The notes under the pieces were generated by a model. The model was not told where the DNA came from, made no database searches, and was given only the letters and a program-made list of their open reading frames with translations. The position numbers were made by a program, and so were the translations under genes. Below, piece after piece: positions 7,593 through 15,544 of a DNA stretch of 45,220 nucleotides. Each line of letters begins with the position of its first letter. Positions within the stretch are counted from its first letter, which is position 1. The stretch spans positions 1 to 45,220 of the IMG/VR virus record IMGVR_UViG_3300003177_000121, one strand, 5' to 3'. This stretch comes from a virus.

Positions 7593-7794
7593 TGAAAAAC
7601 AATTTAAAAATCCTTATATAGAAGAAGTTAAGAAAATGGCAAAAGAACATATAATTGAGTTATGGAAAATTGGATTTATAAGTTTAAAAAATAAAAACCT
7701 AGTTGCAGAAAATATCTTAAAGTATAAAGCTTTAAAAATTATTCTAACTACCAAATTTTGTATAGACTTACCAAAAGATAATTTAAAGGATTAA
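7555..7794 (+). CDS. Hypothetical protein, 79 aa, basic
   Basis: This small Lys-rich protein overlaps the deaminase 3' end by 38 bases in another frame. The ATG at 7555 follows GGAGAAAATA, a reasonable ribosome site. Predicted to be mostly helical (EEVKKMAKEHIIELWKIG). It ends one base before the DHFR-like gene. No family recognised; it may be a small regulator or accessory of the nucleotide genes. Confidence 0.5.
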   Translation: MLKLKLKTKNTVSEKQFKNPYIEEVKKMAKEHIIELWKIGFISLKNKNLVAENILKYKALKIILTTKFCIDLPKDNLKD

Positions 7795-7795
7795 T

Positions 7796-8266
7796 ATGAC
7801 AGGTTGTATGTTAGCTGATAAAAACTTCTTCATTGCAGATGCAACTGGTAATATCATATCAGGACCTATAGAAGATAAAGCTCGTTTAAGAAAAAGAATA
7901 ACAGACAAGGTAGTGATTATAGGCTATAATACTTGGAAAAAAGATATATCTAACTATCCAAAGCTAATTGCCTTGCCCTCAATATGGCTAGTTATTAGCA
8001 CTAAATCTTTTAATCCTTATCATTATAATGTCAAGATAATAAAGCCTAATGAAAAAGATCTTTACAATATAGACTACTGTCTAGGAGGGCCAAAAACATT
8101 AGAACTACTAAAACCTTATAAATTGATAATTAGCCAAATTAATACCACTGAGATATCTTTTGGCTATAAACTAGAAATTAAAGACTATAGTCTAGTCTCT
8201 ATAGAAGATAAAATAAGCTATAAAGAATTAACTTATGAGCTAAAAAAGGATGAAGATGAAAAATGA
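7796..8266 (+). CDS. Dihydrofolate reductase-like protein (divergent)
   Basis: This 156-aa protein has the order of DHFR elements. An N-terminal strand (CMLADKNFFIADATGNIIS) precedes PIEDKARLRKRI, where the active-site acid is expected. VVIIGYNTWKK matches the cofactor-binding G-R/Y-x-T-W segment, and YCLGGPKTLELL matches the GG loop before a helix. The match is weak but the order and length fit. DHFR would recycle dihydrofolate made by thymidylate or 5-methyl-dCMP synthesis; a pure hydroxymethylase would not need it. It starts after AAAGGATTAAT and overlaps the RecU-like gene by 17 bases. Confidence 0.66.
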   Translation: MTGCMLADKNFFIADATGNIISGPIEDKARLRKRITDKVVIIGYNTWKKDISNYPKLIALPSIWLVISTKSFNPYHYNVKIIKPNEKDLYNIDYCLGGPKTLELLKPYKLIISQINTTEISFGYKLEIKDYSLVSIEDKISYKELTYELKKDEDEK

Positions 8267-8537
8267 TGGGATGGCCAGTCAAAAAGATTATTTAGACTTA
8301 TTAAAGGAAGAAATGAAATATGATATAAATTTTATAGTTCATGAATTTGTAGATACAAGAAAAGCGCGAAACTTTGTTGAGAGTAATCCATCTGATTTTT
8401 TTGCATGCTATAAATCTACTCCATGGCTAATAGAAGTTAAATCTAGTATTGATCTAGCACGTTTTCCTTTATGGATGGAACTATATGTTTGTAATCCACC
8501 ATGTAATATGGGATTTATGGTATTTTGTACCATTTGA
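8250..8537 (+). CDS. RecU-like Holliday-junction nuclease (frameshifted; true end near 8613)
   Basis: The segment PSDFFACYKSTPWLIEVKSS followed by ARFPL has the D...ExK active site and the FPL turn of RecU-type resolvases of the restriction-endonuclease fold. After ARFPL the reading becomes unclear (WMELYVCNPPCNMGF). Homology returns in the +1 frame as WYFVPFDFIYKTYMSKKRSI, the usual RecU ending, continuing to a stop at 8611-8613. One base is out of frame, and perhaps ten residues holding the conserved HQ are missing. RecU resolves recombination intermediates, which suits its place before the SbcD/SbcC-like genes. Confidence 0.66.
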   Translation: MKMKNDGMASQKDYLDLLKEEMKYDINFIVHEFVDTRKARNFVESNPSDFFACYKSTPWLIEVKSSIDLARFPLWMELYVCNPPCNMGFMVFCTI

Positions 8538-8579
8538 TTTTATTTATAAAACATATATGAGTAAGAAAAGATCAATTAG

Positions 8580-9482
8580 TTGGAAAGATTTAAAACCTTT
8601 TACGAACACCTAGATAAGGTTAGAAAAGTAACCTATGGTAATGCAGATATTTGGAATAATAAACCTTTTGAAATAACTAAAAGTATAATAGACTTTGAAA
8701 AGCCCACGAGAATAATTTTTCTTGGTGATATTTTCGATAAATATAAACCGGATAGTTTATCCACGGTTAAGTTCATTTCTATGATAAAAGACATAGATAC
8801 TTATATAATAGAAGGCAATCATGATAGACCAAAAATGAATCAGCCTTACTGTTTTGAAGAGTTAGATACTTTATCAAATATTACTATTATAAAAAGAAAT
8901 ACTATAAGTAATTTTGCACCAAAATTTTATGGTATAGGCTGGTGTGATACACAAGAAATTTTTGTTTCAAAACTAGAGTTATTACTAGACGAAATTGAAG
9001 AGGAAAGTATTCTTTGTTTACACTGTAATCATAGTGATTGGAGAAATGAGATGGATAATTATATCCCTGAAAATATTATAAATCAGTTTAGTGCTTTAAA
9101 TGTTACTATTTTTGCAGGTCATGACCACAGCCATTTTGCTATTAAAAACTTTATTAGTCTTGGTTCTGTAATCCCAAATAATATAGGAGAAATTGGAGAA
9201 AAAAAATATTGGAGTTCAAAAACTGGGCTTGTTACTATAGATACAAAAGTTGGTAATAGTCTTAAGGATGATGTAATATTACTTAGAAAAGAACCCTTTG
9301 ATATTGATCCTAATAAGGCTTATTATATAAAAACAAAAAATGCTATAGAACAAGATGACCTAAAACTTGAAGAAAAAAATTTACATATAGATATACTTGA
9401 AGATTTTACTACAGAGGCTATTAAAGCTGGGTTTGACCTAGAGTATGTAAACAAGCACTTAGGAGGCACTGATGATAACTAG
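8580..9482 (+). CDS. SbcD/Mre11/gp47-like recombination exonuclease subunit (N-terminus missing)
   Basis: Calcineurin-like phosphoesterase: IIFLGDIFDKYK (GDxxD), IEGNHDRPK (GNHD), LCLHCNHSDWR and FAGHDHSH (GHxH) supply four of the five metal-binding motifs. The first motif (DxH at the very start of the family) is absent: the frame opens at a TTG at 8580 directly after a TAG, inside the RecU-like tail. About 15-20 N-terminal codons have therefore been lost together with the gene boundary. With the SbcC-like partner it would process DNA ends for recombination-dependent replication. The 3' end overlaps the partner's ATG. Confidence 0.82.
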   Translation: MERFKTFYEHLDKVRKVTYGNADIWNNKPFEITKSIIDFEKPTRIIFLGDIFDKYKPDSLSTVKFISMIKDIDTYIIEGNHDRPKMNQPYCFEELDTLSNITIIKRNTISNFAPKFYGIGWCDTQEIFVSKLELLLDEIEEESILCLHCNHSDWRNEMDNYIPENIINQFSALNVTIFAGHDHSHFAIKNFISLGSVIPNNIGEIGEKKYWSSKTGLVTIDTKVGNSLKDDVILLRKEPFDIDPNKAYYIKTKNAIEQDDLKLEEKNLHIDILEDFTTEAIKAGFDLEYVNKHLGGTDDN

Positions 9483-9701
9483 AATAATTTTAAATAACTA
9501 TAGGTCATACAAAAAACTTGATAAGAATTTTTCAGTGAAGCTATTGGCTATGCTTTACAAGGAAGTTCTTTACAAAAAGGCGCGGCTACTACCTGGATAA
9601 AAAAAGGTGAAACTGTAGGCAGTGTTACTCTTTATATTGATGATTTTGTAATTATTAGAGGAAATAAAAAACAAATAGTTAAAGATATTGAAGGGGCTAT
9701 A
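9472..9701 (+). CDS. SbcC/Rad50/gp46-like ATPase, N-terminal segment (P-loop missing)
   Basis: The ATG at 9472 follows GGAGGCACTG and opens with MITRIILNNYRSYKKLDKNF, the classic SMC/Rad50 N-terminal strand. At about 9530 the frame changes, and the next readable text (0 frame, from about 9531) is SEAIGYALQGSSLQKGA, the helix just after the P-loop. The Walker A motif GxxGxGKS and its surroundings, about 20 residues, are missing. The frame then continues as VTLYIDDFVIIRGNKKQ into the next segment. The full gene spans 9472-11213 and overlaps gp47. Confidence 0.72.
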
Positions 9702-9944
9702 GTGGCTCGAGGCCATACTGGAATTAATGAGTGGGTGACTAAAGTCTATGGCTTATCTCCTGAGCTATATAAAACTTCTTTTCATATAGCTCAAAAAGAA
9801 ATTTCAGCCTTTGCTAGTCTTGGTTCAGTAGAAAAAACAAAAAGAGTAGAAAAATTGTTACGTCTTGATATTATAGATAAAATAAAGCAAGAAGCTCAAT
9901 TAAGTAGACGAGATACACTAAGTAAATATACAAACAAGACTTAA
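9702..9944 (+). CDS. SbcC/Rad50-like ATPase, second segment
   Basis: The frame is open from about 9531; the listed GTG is internal. ELYKTSFHIAQKEISAFA matches the Rad50/SbcC Q-loop region, where the Gln contacts the metal, and KTKRVEKLLRLDIIDKIK leads into the coiled coil. A stop at 9942 comes from a small indel: the text SRRDTLSKY continues in the -1 frame as KQDLKDTKDSL with no loss of residues. Confidence 0.7.
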   Translation: MARGHTGINEWVTKVYGLSPELYKTSFHIAQKEISAFASLGSVEKTKRVEKLLRLDIIDKIKQEAQLSRRDTLSKYTNKT

Positions 9945-10207
9945 AAGATACAAAAGATAGTCTTATTGACCTAGAAACAAAAATAAAAGATCTTAGGCAA
10001 GAAGAGCTAAATCAAGCCTCTTTAATATCTGAATATAATTCAAAAGTAGCTTTATACAATAAAAAAATTAGCCTTAAAAAGAGACTTTTAAATAAAAGCT
10101 TAACCAAACAAAACTTAAAGGATAAAATACAAGAAACTGAGGATAAAAAGGCTAAAAATTTAGTTATACTCGCAGATAAAAAGTTATTTAATGAAAAAAT
10201 AAATTTA

Positions 10208-10933
10208 TTGAATACTTTACAGCATGCAAATATACAAGAAAAATATTTCACTAAGTCTTTAGAGCATTGTATGGATCTTAAAAGTAAGATTAAAAATAGC
10301 AATTTAGCTGTAGAAAATTTAAAAGAGTATACAGAAGCTGAATTATCTTGGGCTAAGTCAGCTGATACAGAAAAAGATCTAAATAGTTTAAAAGTAGAAA
10401 TATTAGATCTAGATAGAAGAATAAAAACCTTAAAAGCTAAACCTACTACTTGCCCTACTTGTGGACAAACTATGCCTGATATACACGAACTACCAAAAGA
10501 AATAAGTATACTAGAGCTTAAAAAGGAAGAGCTGTCTACAAAATTTGTAAAAAAAGAAAAAAGATTTGAAATAACTAGGCTTAAAGAGTCTATATTTAAG
10601 ACTAAATATACCTTAGAAGATATAAGTATAATGTTAAATTCTATAAAGTTAAAAGATAAGTATCTAAGATTACAAGAGTTAAAAGATGTAGAAGAACCTA
10701 AAGAACAATTGGTTAGTGATAGCTATTTAGACAGTACTATATTAGATTTTAAGCACGACTTAAGTATTAAAGAGAGACTAGAAGAATATAAAGATATAAG
10801 TTTACCAAAGCCTATACAAGTTAAAAAATTTAGCCAAATCATAGAAGATTTAACTGCAAAAGAACATGAACTAAATAAAAAGCTTAATTCTATAGAACAA
10901 AGTATAGAGACTAAAAAGAAAAATTATTGCTAG
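10208..10933 (+). CDS. SbcC/Rad50-like ATPase, coiled-coil and zinc-hook segment
   Basis: The frame is open from 9926 to 10933; the ATG at 10208 is internal. It encodes two long charged coiled-coil arms around TTCPTCGQTMPD (about 10449-10478), the CPxC zinc hook through which Rad50/SbcC dimers meet. The frame stops after ETKKKNYC. Removing one A from the A5 run near 10920 gives ETKKKIIASYRNAF, which runs on into the last segment. Confidence 0.75.
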   Translation: MNTLQHANIQEKYFTKSLEHCMDLKSKIKNSNLAVENLKEYTEAELSWAKSADTEKDLNSLKVEILDLDRRIKTLKAKPTTCPTCGQTMPDIHELPKEISILELKKEELSTKFVKKEKRFEITRLKESIFKTKYTLEDISIMLNSIKLKDKYLRLQELKDVEEPKEQLVSDSYLDSTILDFKHDLSIKERLEEYKDISLPKPIQVKKFSQIIEDLTAKEHELNKKLNSIEQSIETKKKNYC

Positions 10934-10967
10934 TTATAGGAACGCCTTTAGTTCTAAAATAGTACCT

Positions 10968-11213
10968 ATGATAGAAGAAAATGCAAATAAAATTGTAAAT
11001 TATCTATCCGAAGGTAAAATAAAGAAACTTAGCCTTGAAAACTCCTATTCTATTAGAGATTATGACTTGTATAGTGGTGCAGAAGAAGATTCAGCTAACT
11101 TTGCTTTAAGATTGGCTATTGCTCAAATATCTAGACTTGGCAGTTATAATACTATTATACTAGATGAAGATATGCAAATAATTTATATCTCACATGGAGA
11201 TGTAAATTATTAA
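10968..11213 (+). CDS. SbcC/Rad50-like ATPase, C-terminal segment (region after Walker B missing)
   Basis: The frame is open from about 10923, and the ATG at 10968 is internal. LYSGAEEDSANFALRLAIAQ is the ABC signature region (SGxE), and TIILDE is Walker B with the catalytic Glu. It then joins in frame to DMQIIYISHGDVNY, the H-loop strand. The D-loop and the helix that normally separate them, about 25 residues, are absent. The last codon overlaps the convergent gene on the other strand by four bases. Confidence 0.75.
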   Translation: MIEENANKIVNYLSEGKIKKLSLENSYSIRDYDLYSGAEEDSANFALRLAIAQISRLGSYNTIILDEDMQIIYISHGDVNY

Positions 11214-12955
11214 TATGTAATTGGTATATTAGGGTCTAAATAGCCCTGATATACAGCATAAGCATACGCTTCACTAGTAATTAACCACTTAACTTTATCA
11301 GCATATATATTATAGGCAGTTATAAAGTCGTTCATATCTAAACTTGTATGATCTATAGAAGGTATAAAATTGTTAATAAATCTATACTCAACCGTTATTA
11401 AAGAAGATCCATCTGAATTATTATGTATAATCATATCTTTATACCTACAAGGAGCTAATTTTTCTGAAATATTACCAGTCATATTTTGAGATAAAATTTT
11501 TGTCCAATCAAAAGTCATAGAAGATACCCCTGGAAATATCTGCATAACTTGACCTGCATCTAAATCTATTTTAGATAGATTACTGGCTTCAACAGGAGAA
11601 AAATTTAAAAACTTTGTAGCTATATAATATAGAACATTTATTGTTTTTTCTATATCTGTAAAGTCTGCATTAACTCTATAAGCCTTCGGAGTAAAATAAT
11701 CATAAATATTAAATAAGACTACACTTATATCAACGCCATCTGTATAAGAGTCTTTAAACTTACCTACAAGATTGCCCTTAGAATACAAACTGTATTTAGT
11801 TATAGGCATTTGTGTATACATAAAATCATTATAACCAGCCTCCATAGTCGGTGCTTGCGTATAACTTAAAGAACTACAATCCTTACAAGGGTCACCAAGG
11901 ATATACTCCGGTACACAACCAAAATCAGTACAGATCTCACCTTGTGCACAGCTAGAATTTATAGTTAATTTATCAGATGGAACTTTAAAAATATCACTTA
12001 GAGTAAAACATGGGCCAATTTCTTTGCCATTATATAGTACTTTTTGACAAGCTTTTATATATTGCCCATCGTTAACTTCTTCTGGGTCATAACATTTAGT
12101 ATCTTTTGGAAAACAGCCAAAATCAGTACAAATGTTATCTTGCATACAAGTGTTACCTATAGTTATTTCAGTAGGGTTAACTTTAAATGGTTTTATTGTG
12201 TCAAAACAAGAAGGAATAGTAAGACCTTTACAGGGGGTACTAGGACACTGCTTAAAAGTACTTGGATCAAGAGTATAGTTTGCCCAGCCTTTAGGTGTTT
12301 TTAATAAGAATGTGAAAGGACTAGGAATAGTAAAAATTAATTTTTGAGCATCTGTACAAGTGCTTAAAAGTGCATTTGGAATACTAAATAGAGGCGAAAA
12401 TACTGCATTATCTTTATAGCTAGTATTTTCATAATAAGGGTTATTTATAGCTATTTTATTGGTTGTTATATCATAGCAATCAATTAGACTTAAAAAATCA
12501 TCTAGATCTATATCTCTTTTAAACTTCCATTTAGGATCTGTAATTAAATCTAGATTATTATCAGTTATAGGGTTATAAGTTTCTGGATAATCTAAACAGT
12601 CTTGACTATAAGTATCACAAATGGCTAAATGGCTTTCTGGAATTATACTTATTCGTCTATACTTACCAGCTTTTAAGACTAACTTTAAACCTGTAGCTGT
12701 ATTAGAAAGATTTAAAACTAGTTTAAAATCAGTTATAGAAGCCTCAATATCTATATCCACTGCACTAAGTTCAAAGGCACTGTTATATACTGTTTTAGTC
12801 TCTTTGTTGTACTGAGTTTCAAAAGAATATGGATTATGTAATACTAGTTTATTGGCCTTTTTATTATAACATTCTATAATATTGGTTAAAAAAGTAGCGT
12901 ACGTTAGCTTACATTGTTCTTGTTTTACCAGTTCTACTCCTGAATATTCAGTCAT
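11210..12955 (-). CDS. Virion-associated hypothetical protein, Cys-rich with two repeats (possible tail fibre or tip)
   Basis: The last gene of the late block, 581 aa. Residues about 250-350 hold two copies of a 60-70-aa unit ending CMQDNICTDFGCFP and CAQGEICTDFGCVP; each begins with a strand like FKVNPTEITIG. The four-Cys pattern suggests disulfide or metal-stabilised modules, unusual in the cytoplasm but common in adhesins. N-terminal and C-terminal parts are mixed alpha/beta with no family match. Its place after fibre-like genes suggests an exposed virion protein (inference). The start follows the preceding gene by one base. Confidence 0.55.
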   Translation of the reverse strand: MTEYSGVELVKQEQCKLTYATFLTNIIECYNKKANKLVLHNPYSFETQYNKETKTVYNSAFELSAVDIDIEASITDFKLVLNLSNTATGLKLVLKAGKYRRISIIPESHLAICDTYSQDCLDYPETYNPITDNNLDLITDPKWKFKRDIDLDDFLSLIDCYDITTNKIAINNPYYENTSYKDNAVFSPLFSIPNALLSTCTDAQKLIFTIPSPFTFLLKTPKGWANYTLDPSTFKQCPSTPCKGLTIPSCFDTIKPFKVNPTEITIGNTCMQDNICTDFGCFPKDTKCYDPEEVNDGQYIKACQKVLYNGKEIGPCFTLSDIFKVPSDKLTINSSCAQGEICTDFGCVPEYILGDPCKDCSSLSYTQAPTMEAGYNDFMYTQMPITKYSLYSKGNLVGKFKDSYTDGVDISVVLFNIYDYFTPKAYRVNADFTDIEKTINVLYYIATKFLNFSPVEASNLSKIDLDAGQVMQIFPGVSSMTFDWTKILSQNMTGNISEKLAPCRYKDMIIHNNSDGSSLITVEYRFINNFIPSIDHTSLDMNDFITAYNIYADKVKWLITSEAYAYAVYQGYLDPNIPITY

Positions 12956-12956
12956 T

Positions 12957-13868
12957 TTATTCCGCCTCTACTATAGTTACTTTATCATATTCAAAGAGAG
13001 GTTTAAAATCTGAAGGACCTAATATTTCAGACATATCGCAGTTTTGTAAACTCATTAAATGATCCTTCTCTGCTTGAGTTATTCCACAGTTTTGTAAACT
13101 CATTAAATGATCCTTCTCTGCTTGAGTTAAACCTTGACCTACTATATCACAGTTTTGTAAACTCATTAAATGATCCTTTTCTGCTTGAGTTAAGCTAGTA
13201 GACACTGTTAAAGACCTTACGCCATAGTTCCAAATGGCCTTAATTAACTTATCACTATAGCTCCAAGAAGTTCCATTCTGCGAAGTACCTTCATTCATAA
13301 TATACCCATTTACAACATAACCTTCATCTACATAGTTACTTAAGTTTTCAGTTCCTACATAACCAGGTTCAACATAACCAGGCTCAGCATATTTATCATG
13401 TTCTTCTTTTGTTAGTCCAGAAGCACTAGTTGGAATAGCCATTAATTTATCATGTTCTTCTTGAGTTAAACCTGTACCACCTGATGCTACTGTAATTATT
13501 TCTACTTGTTTTGGTATATAGTTTATATCTACACGATTTGAAAGGCTATTTCTATTAAAACATTCTACACCCTCAAGACCAATATCAGATATTATAGTTT
13601 CATCTATAGTTAAATAGCCTTCAGCATCAAAAGGAACTATATAAGTACCTCCCAGTAAGACTAAATAACGTTCTGTTCTTTTAGAGCCACTAGGGTTTTT
13701 TTTCTCTGCTCCTCGCATAGTCATAAATACATCAAAAGGTCTTAAAGACTCATCTGTTAACCTTAAATTTCGCATAGCCCTGTAAATATCTATAGGATGA
13801 ACTAAAGTATTGACAGTAGATTTGTCTAAATAAACTAACCTATTTACTGGGTCTATATGATCTATCAT
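12957..13868 (-). CDS. Tail fibre-like protein with LTQAEKDHLMSLQNC repeats
   Basis: This 303-aa protein has an ordered N-terminal 110 residues (IDHIDPVNRLVYLDKS...) that probably attach to the tail, followed by repeats. Two looser copies of LTxEEHDKxM come first, then the Gly/Tyr repeats YAEPGYVEPGYVG and YVDEGYVVNGYI, then three near-identical copies of LTQAEKDHLMSLQNC before a short tail. LTxEEHDxLM repeats are familiar in phage fibre and baseplate-attached proteins, where they form short coiled or collar-like segments. The repeat copies are nearly identical in DNA, so they arose recently. The start follows GGAGATTTAACTTT. Confidence 0.6.
   Translation of the reverse strand: MIDHIDPVNRLVYLDKSTVNTLVHPIDIYRAMRNLRLTDESLRPFDVFMTMRGAEKKNPSGSKRTERYLVLLGGTYIVPFDAEGYLTIDETIISDIGLEGVECFNRNSLSNRVDINYIPKQVEIITVASGGTGLTQEEHDKLMAIPTSASGLTKEEHDKYAEPGYVEPGYVGTENLSNYVDEGYVVNGYIMNEGTSQNGTSWSYSDKLIKAIWNYGVRSLTVSTSLTQAEKDHLMSLQNCDIVGQGLTQAEKDHLMSLQNCGITQAEKDHLMSLQNCDMSEILGPSDFKPLFEYDKVTIVEAE
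13039..13192. repeat. Three direct repeats of 43 bp inside the fibre-like gene
   Basis: Copies at 13039-13081, 13087-13129 and 13150-13192 differ at only one or two positions. Each encodes TQAEKDHLMSLQNC on the minus strand. The spacers differ in length (5 and 20 bases) and code for different linker residues, so the units were copied rather than slipped in register. Confidence 0.85.
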
Positions 13869-13889
13869 AAAGTTAAATCTCCATTTTGC

Positions 13890-13925
13890 TTAAAGTCTTA
13901 TAATATTTTTACTATAAGACTTTAA
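13890..13925 (-). terminator. Perfect 13-bp inverted repeat between two fibre genes
   Basis: The arms at 13890-13902 and 13913-13925 (TTAAAGTCTTATA and its complement) flank a 10-base loop. The hairpin lies in the gap after the 13943 stop and before the 13868 start. It is AT-rich and not followed by a strong T run on the minus strand, so it may act as a weak terminator, an mRNA-stability element or a processing site rather than a classical terminator. Confidence 0.5.
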
Positions 13926-13942
13926 ACTGAGTAGTCTAATGG

Positions 13943-15531
13943 CTAAGAATTATTTTCAACAGCTGGTGCACAAGTAAATGAGATTGTTGTACTTCTTGTC
14001 AAAGTATACAATGTTTTAGCTTGGGTTGCACCCCCATCACCTTCACATACAAAAACACAGTTTTTATTAGCTCCAGCAGATCCTAAAACAGTGTCACTAT
14101 CATAGTCGAAGTTAAAATCAATTTCATCATTTACATCAGCACTGCTAGCTAAGCCTTTTACAGGATTACCTGCATTATCTTGAACTGTGATAGCACTCTT
14201 CCTACGTCTACCTTTACCCCAACTAAGAATTGGTAAGATTTTGATGCACCACTGTCATCAGTAAATTTTAATCTTTGTTGGTCTGAAGTAGGGATATTGT
14301 AAATATACAAACCTAAACTGTCAGCACCACTTCTTAAAATAACTTGCCCAGCTGCATTATAATAATACCAAGTATTTACATCTTTACCAATAGTTGTTGT
14401 GTTAGTACCACTATCTATATCAGTAGTTGCCATTGCAGCTGCATCAAGCCAAGCTACACATTCAGCAAGCTTAGCTTGCCCATTAGGGGTTGTGTCATCT
14501 GTTCCTGAGCCATAGTTGTGTAAAACCCAAGTAAATGTTCCAGCTGATTCTGCAAACTCATCTCTAGTTACAGGTGTAGATAAGTTTTCTAACTTCATAT
14601 TTTTCCAAACACCTGCTGGTGTAGTCCATACATCTACAAATGGCATATCTGTATTATTTGTAGTCAAATGAGGTGTTTCATTAACAGCAAAACCAGTTGA
14701 ATATCCACCAAGTTCAGCAATACTTAAATCAGTGTCTGTTGCTTTTCTATCATGTGTTTCACCATAAGTTCTAATTGAAACAATTTCAGGATTTTTTGTA
14801 TTATCAACAGGGGTACCACTATTATAATCATACACCAATACAGCTTCATCTATTTGTCCTACTTTAGAATAATCAACCGCTGTAGTAAATTTACCAAGTT
14901 GATAATAGGGTTGTGAAGTAGGTTCTATATTAGATAAACCTTTGTTACCAAAGTATATTTTTTGTACCTGCCCAGAGGCATCATATTCATTCCAACCAGA
15001 ACCTCTAATAATTTTACTATCAGCATTTGTTGATGGGATTCTACCTTTTATAAAGTTATAAGCTCCACCAAATTTAAATGTTCCTGAGGTCCACCTATCA
15101 TATTGTCTTAATATTTCATCTCTTGCTCTTTCTTGGTTTTCAAAAGCATATATCGCTTCAAATTTAATGCCATCAGTTGCTAATAATGGGTTAAGTGAAC
15201 ATTCATCAGCTGTTCCAGTACCCGTTCCTGACCCAGTTGCTTTAAATATTAATCCAACTGTATTAGTTGCTGCCCCAATAGTAGTAAAATCAGTACTACC
15301 TACAGCTGTAATCATATAATATGTGTCTGCTACCATGCTAGTTGCAACCACATCTGCTGTTCCTGTTGGAGTTACAGCCCTTGTTAAATCTATATATGGT
15401 GCCTCAGAAGCACTAAGAAATTCTATCTTAGCATTTGTAGCATCAAAATAGATATTACCATTTATATTCCCACTTCTACTACCTGTACTCTGTACAAGAG
15501 TAGAATCATAATTGGATAAGTCAATTACCAT
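13943..15531 (-). CDS. Virion structural / fibre protein, frameshifted near 14215
   Basis: The main frame (14158-15531, 457 aa) starts MVIDLSNYDSTLVQSTGSRS. Residues about 55-110 hold YMITAVGSTDFTTIGA, NTVGLIFKATGSGTGTG, a module widespread in phage fibre proteins. After SYQFL the -1 frame continues as SWGKGRRRKSAITVQDN for 90 residues to a stop at 13943-13945. One missing base, or a real -1 shift, would join them to a protein of about 525 aa. Ser/Thr/Gly-rich composition fits a beta-rich exposed virion protein. Confidence 0.62.
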
Positions 15532-15544
15532 TTTAAATCCCCTT

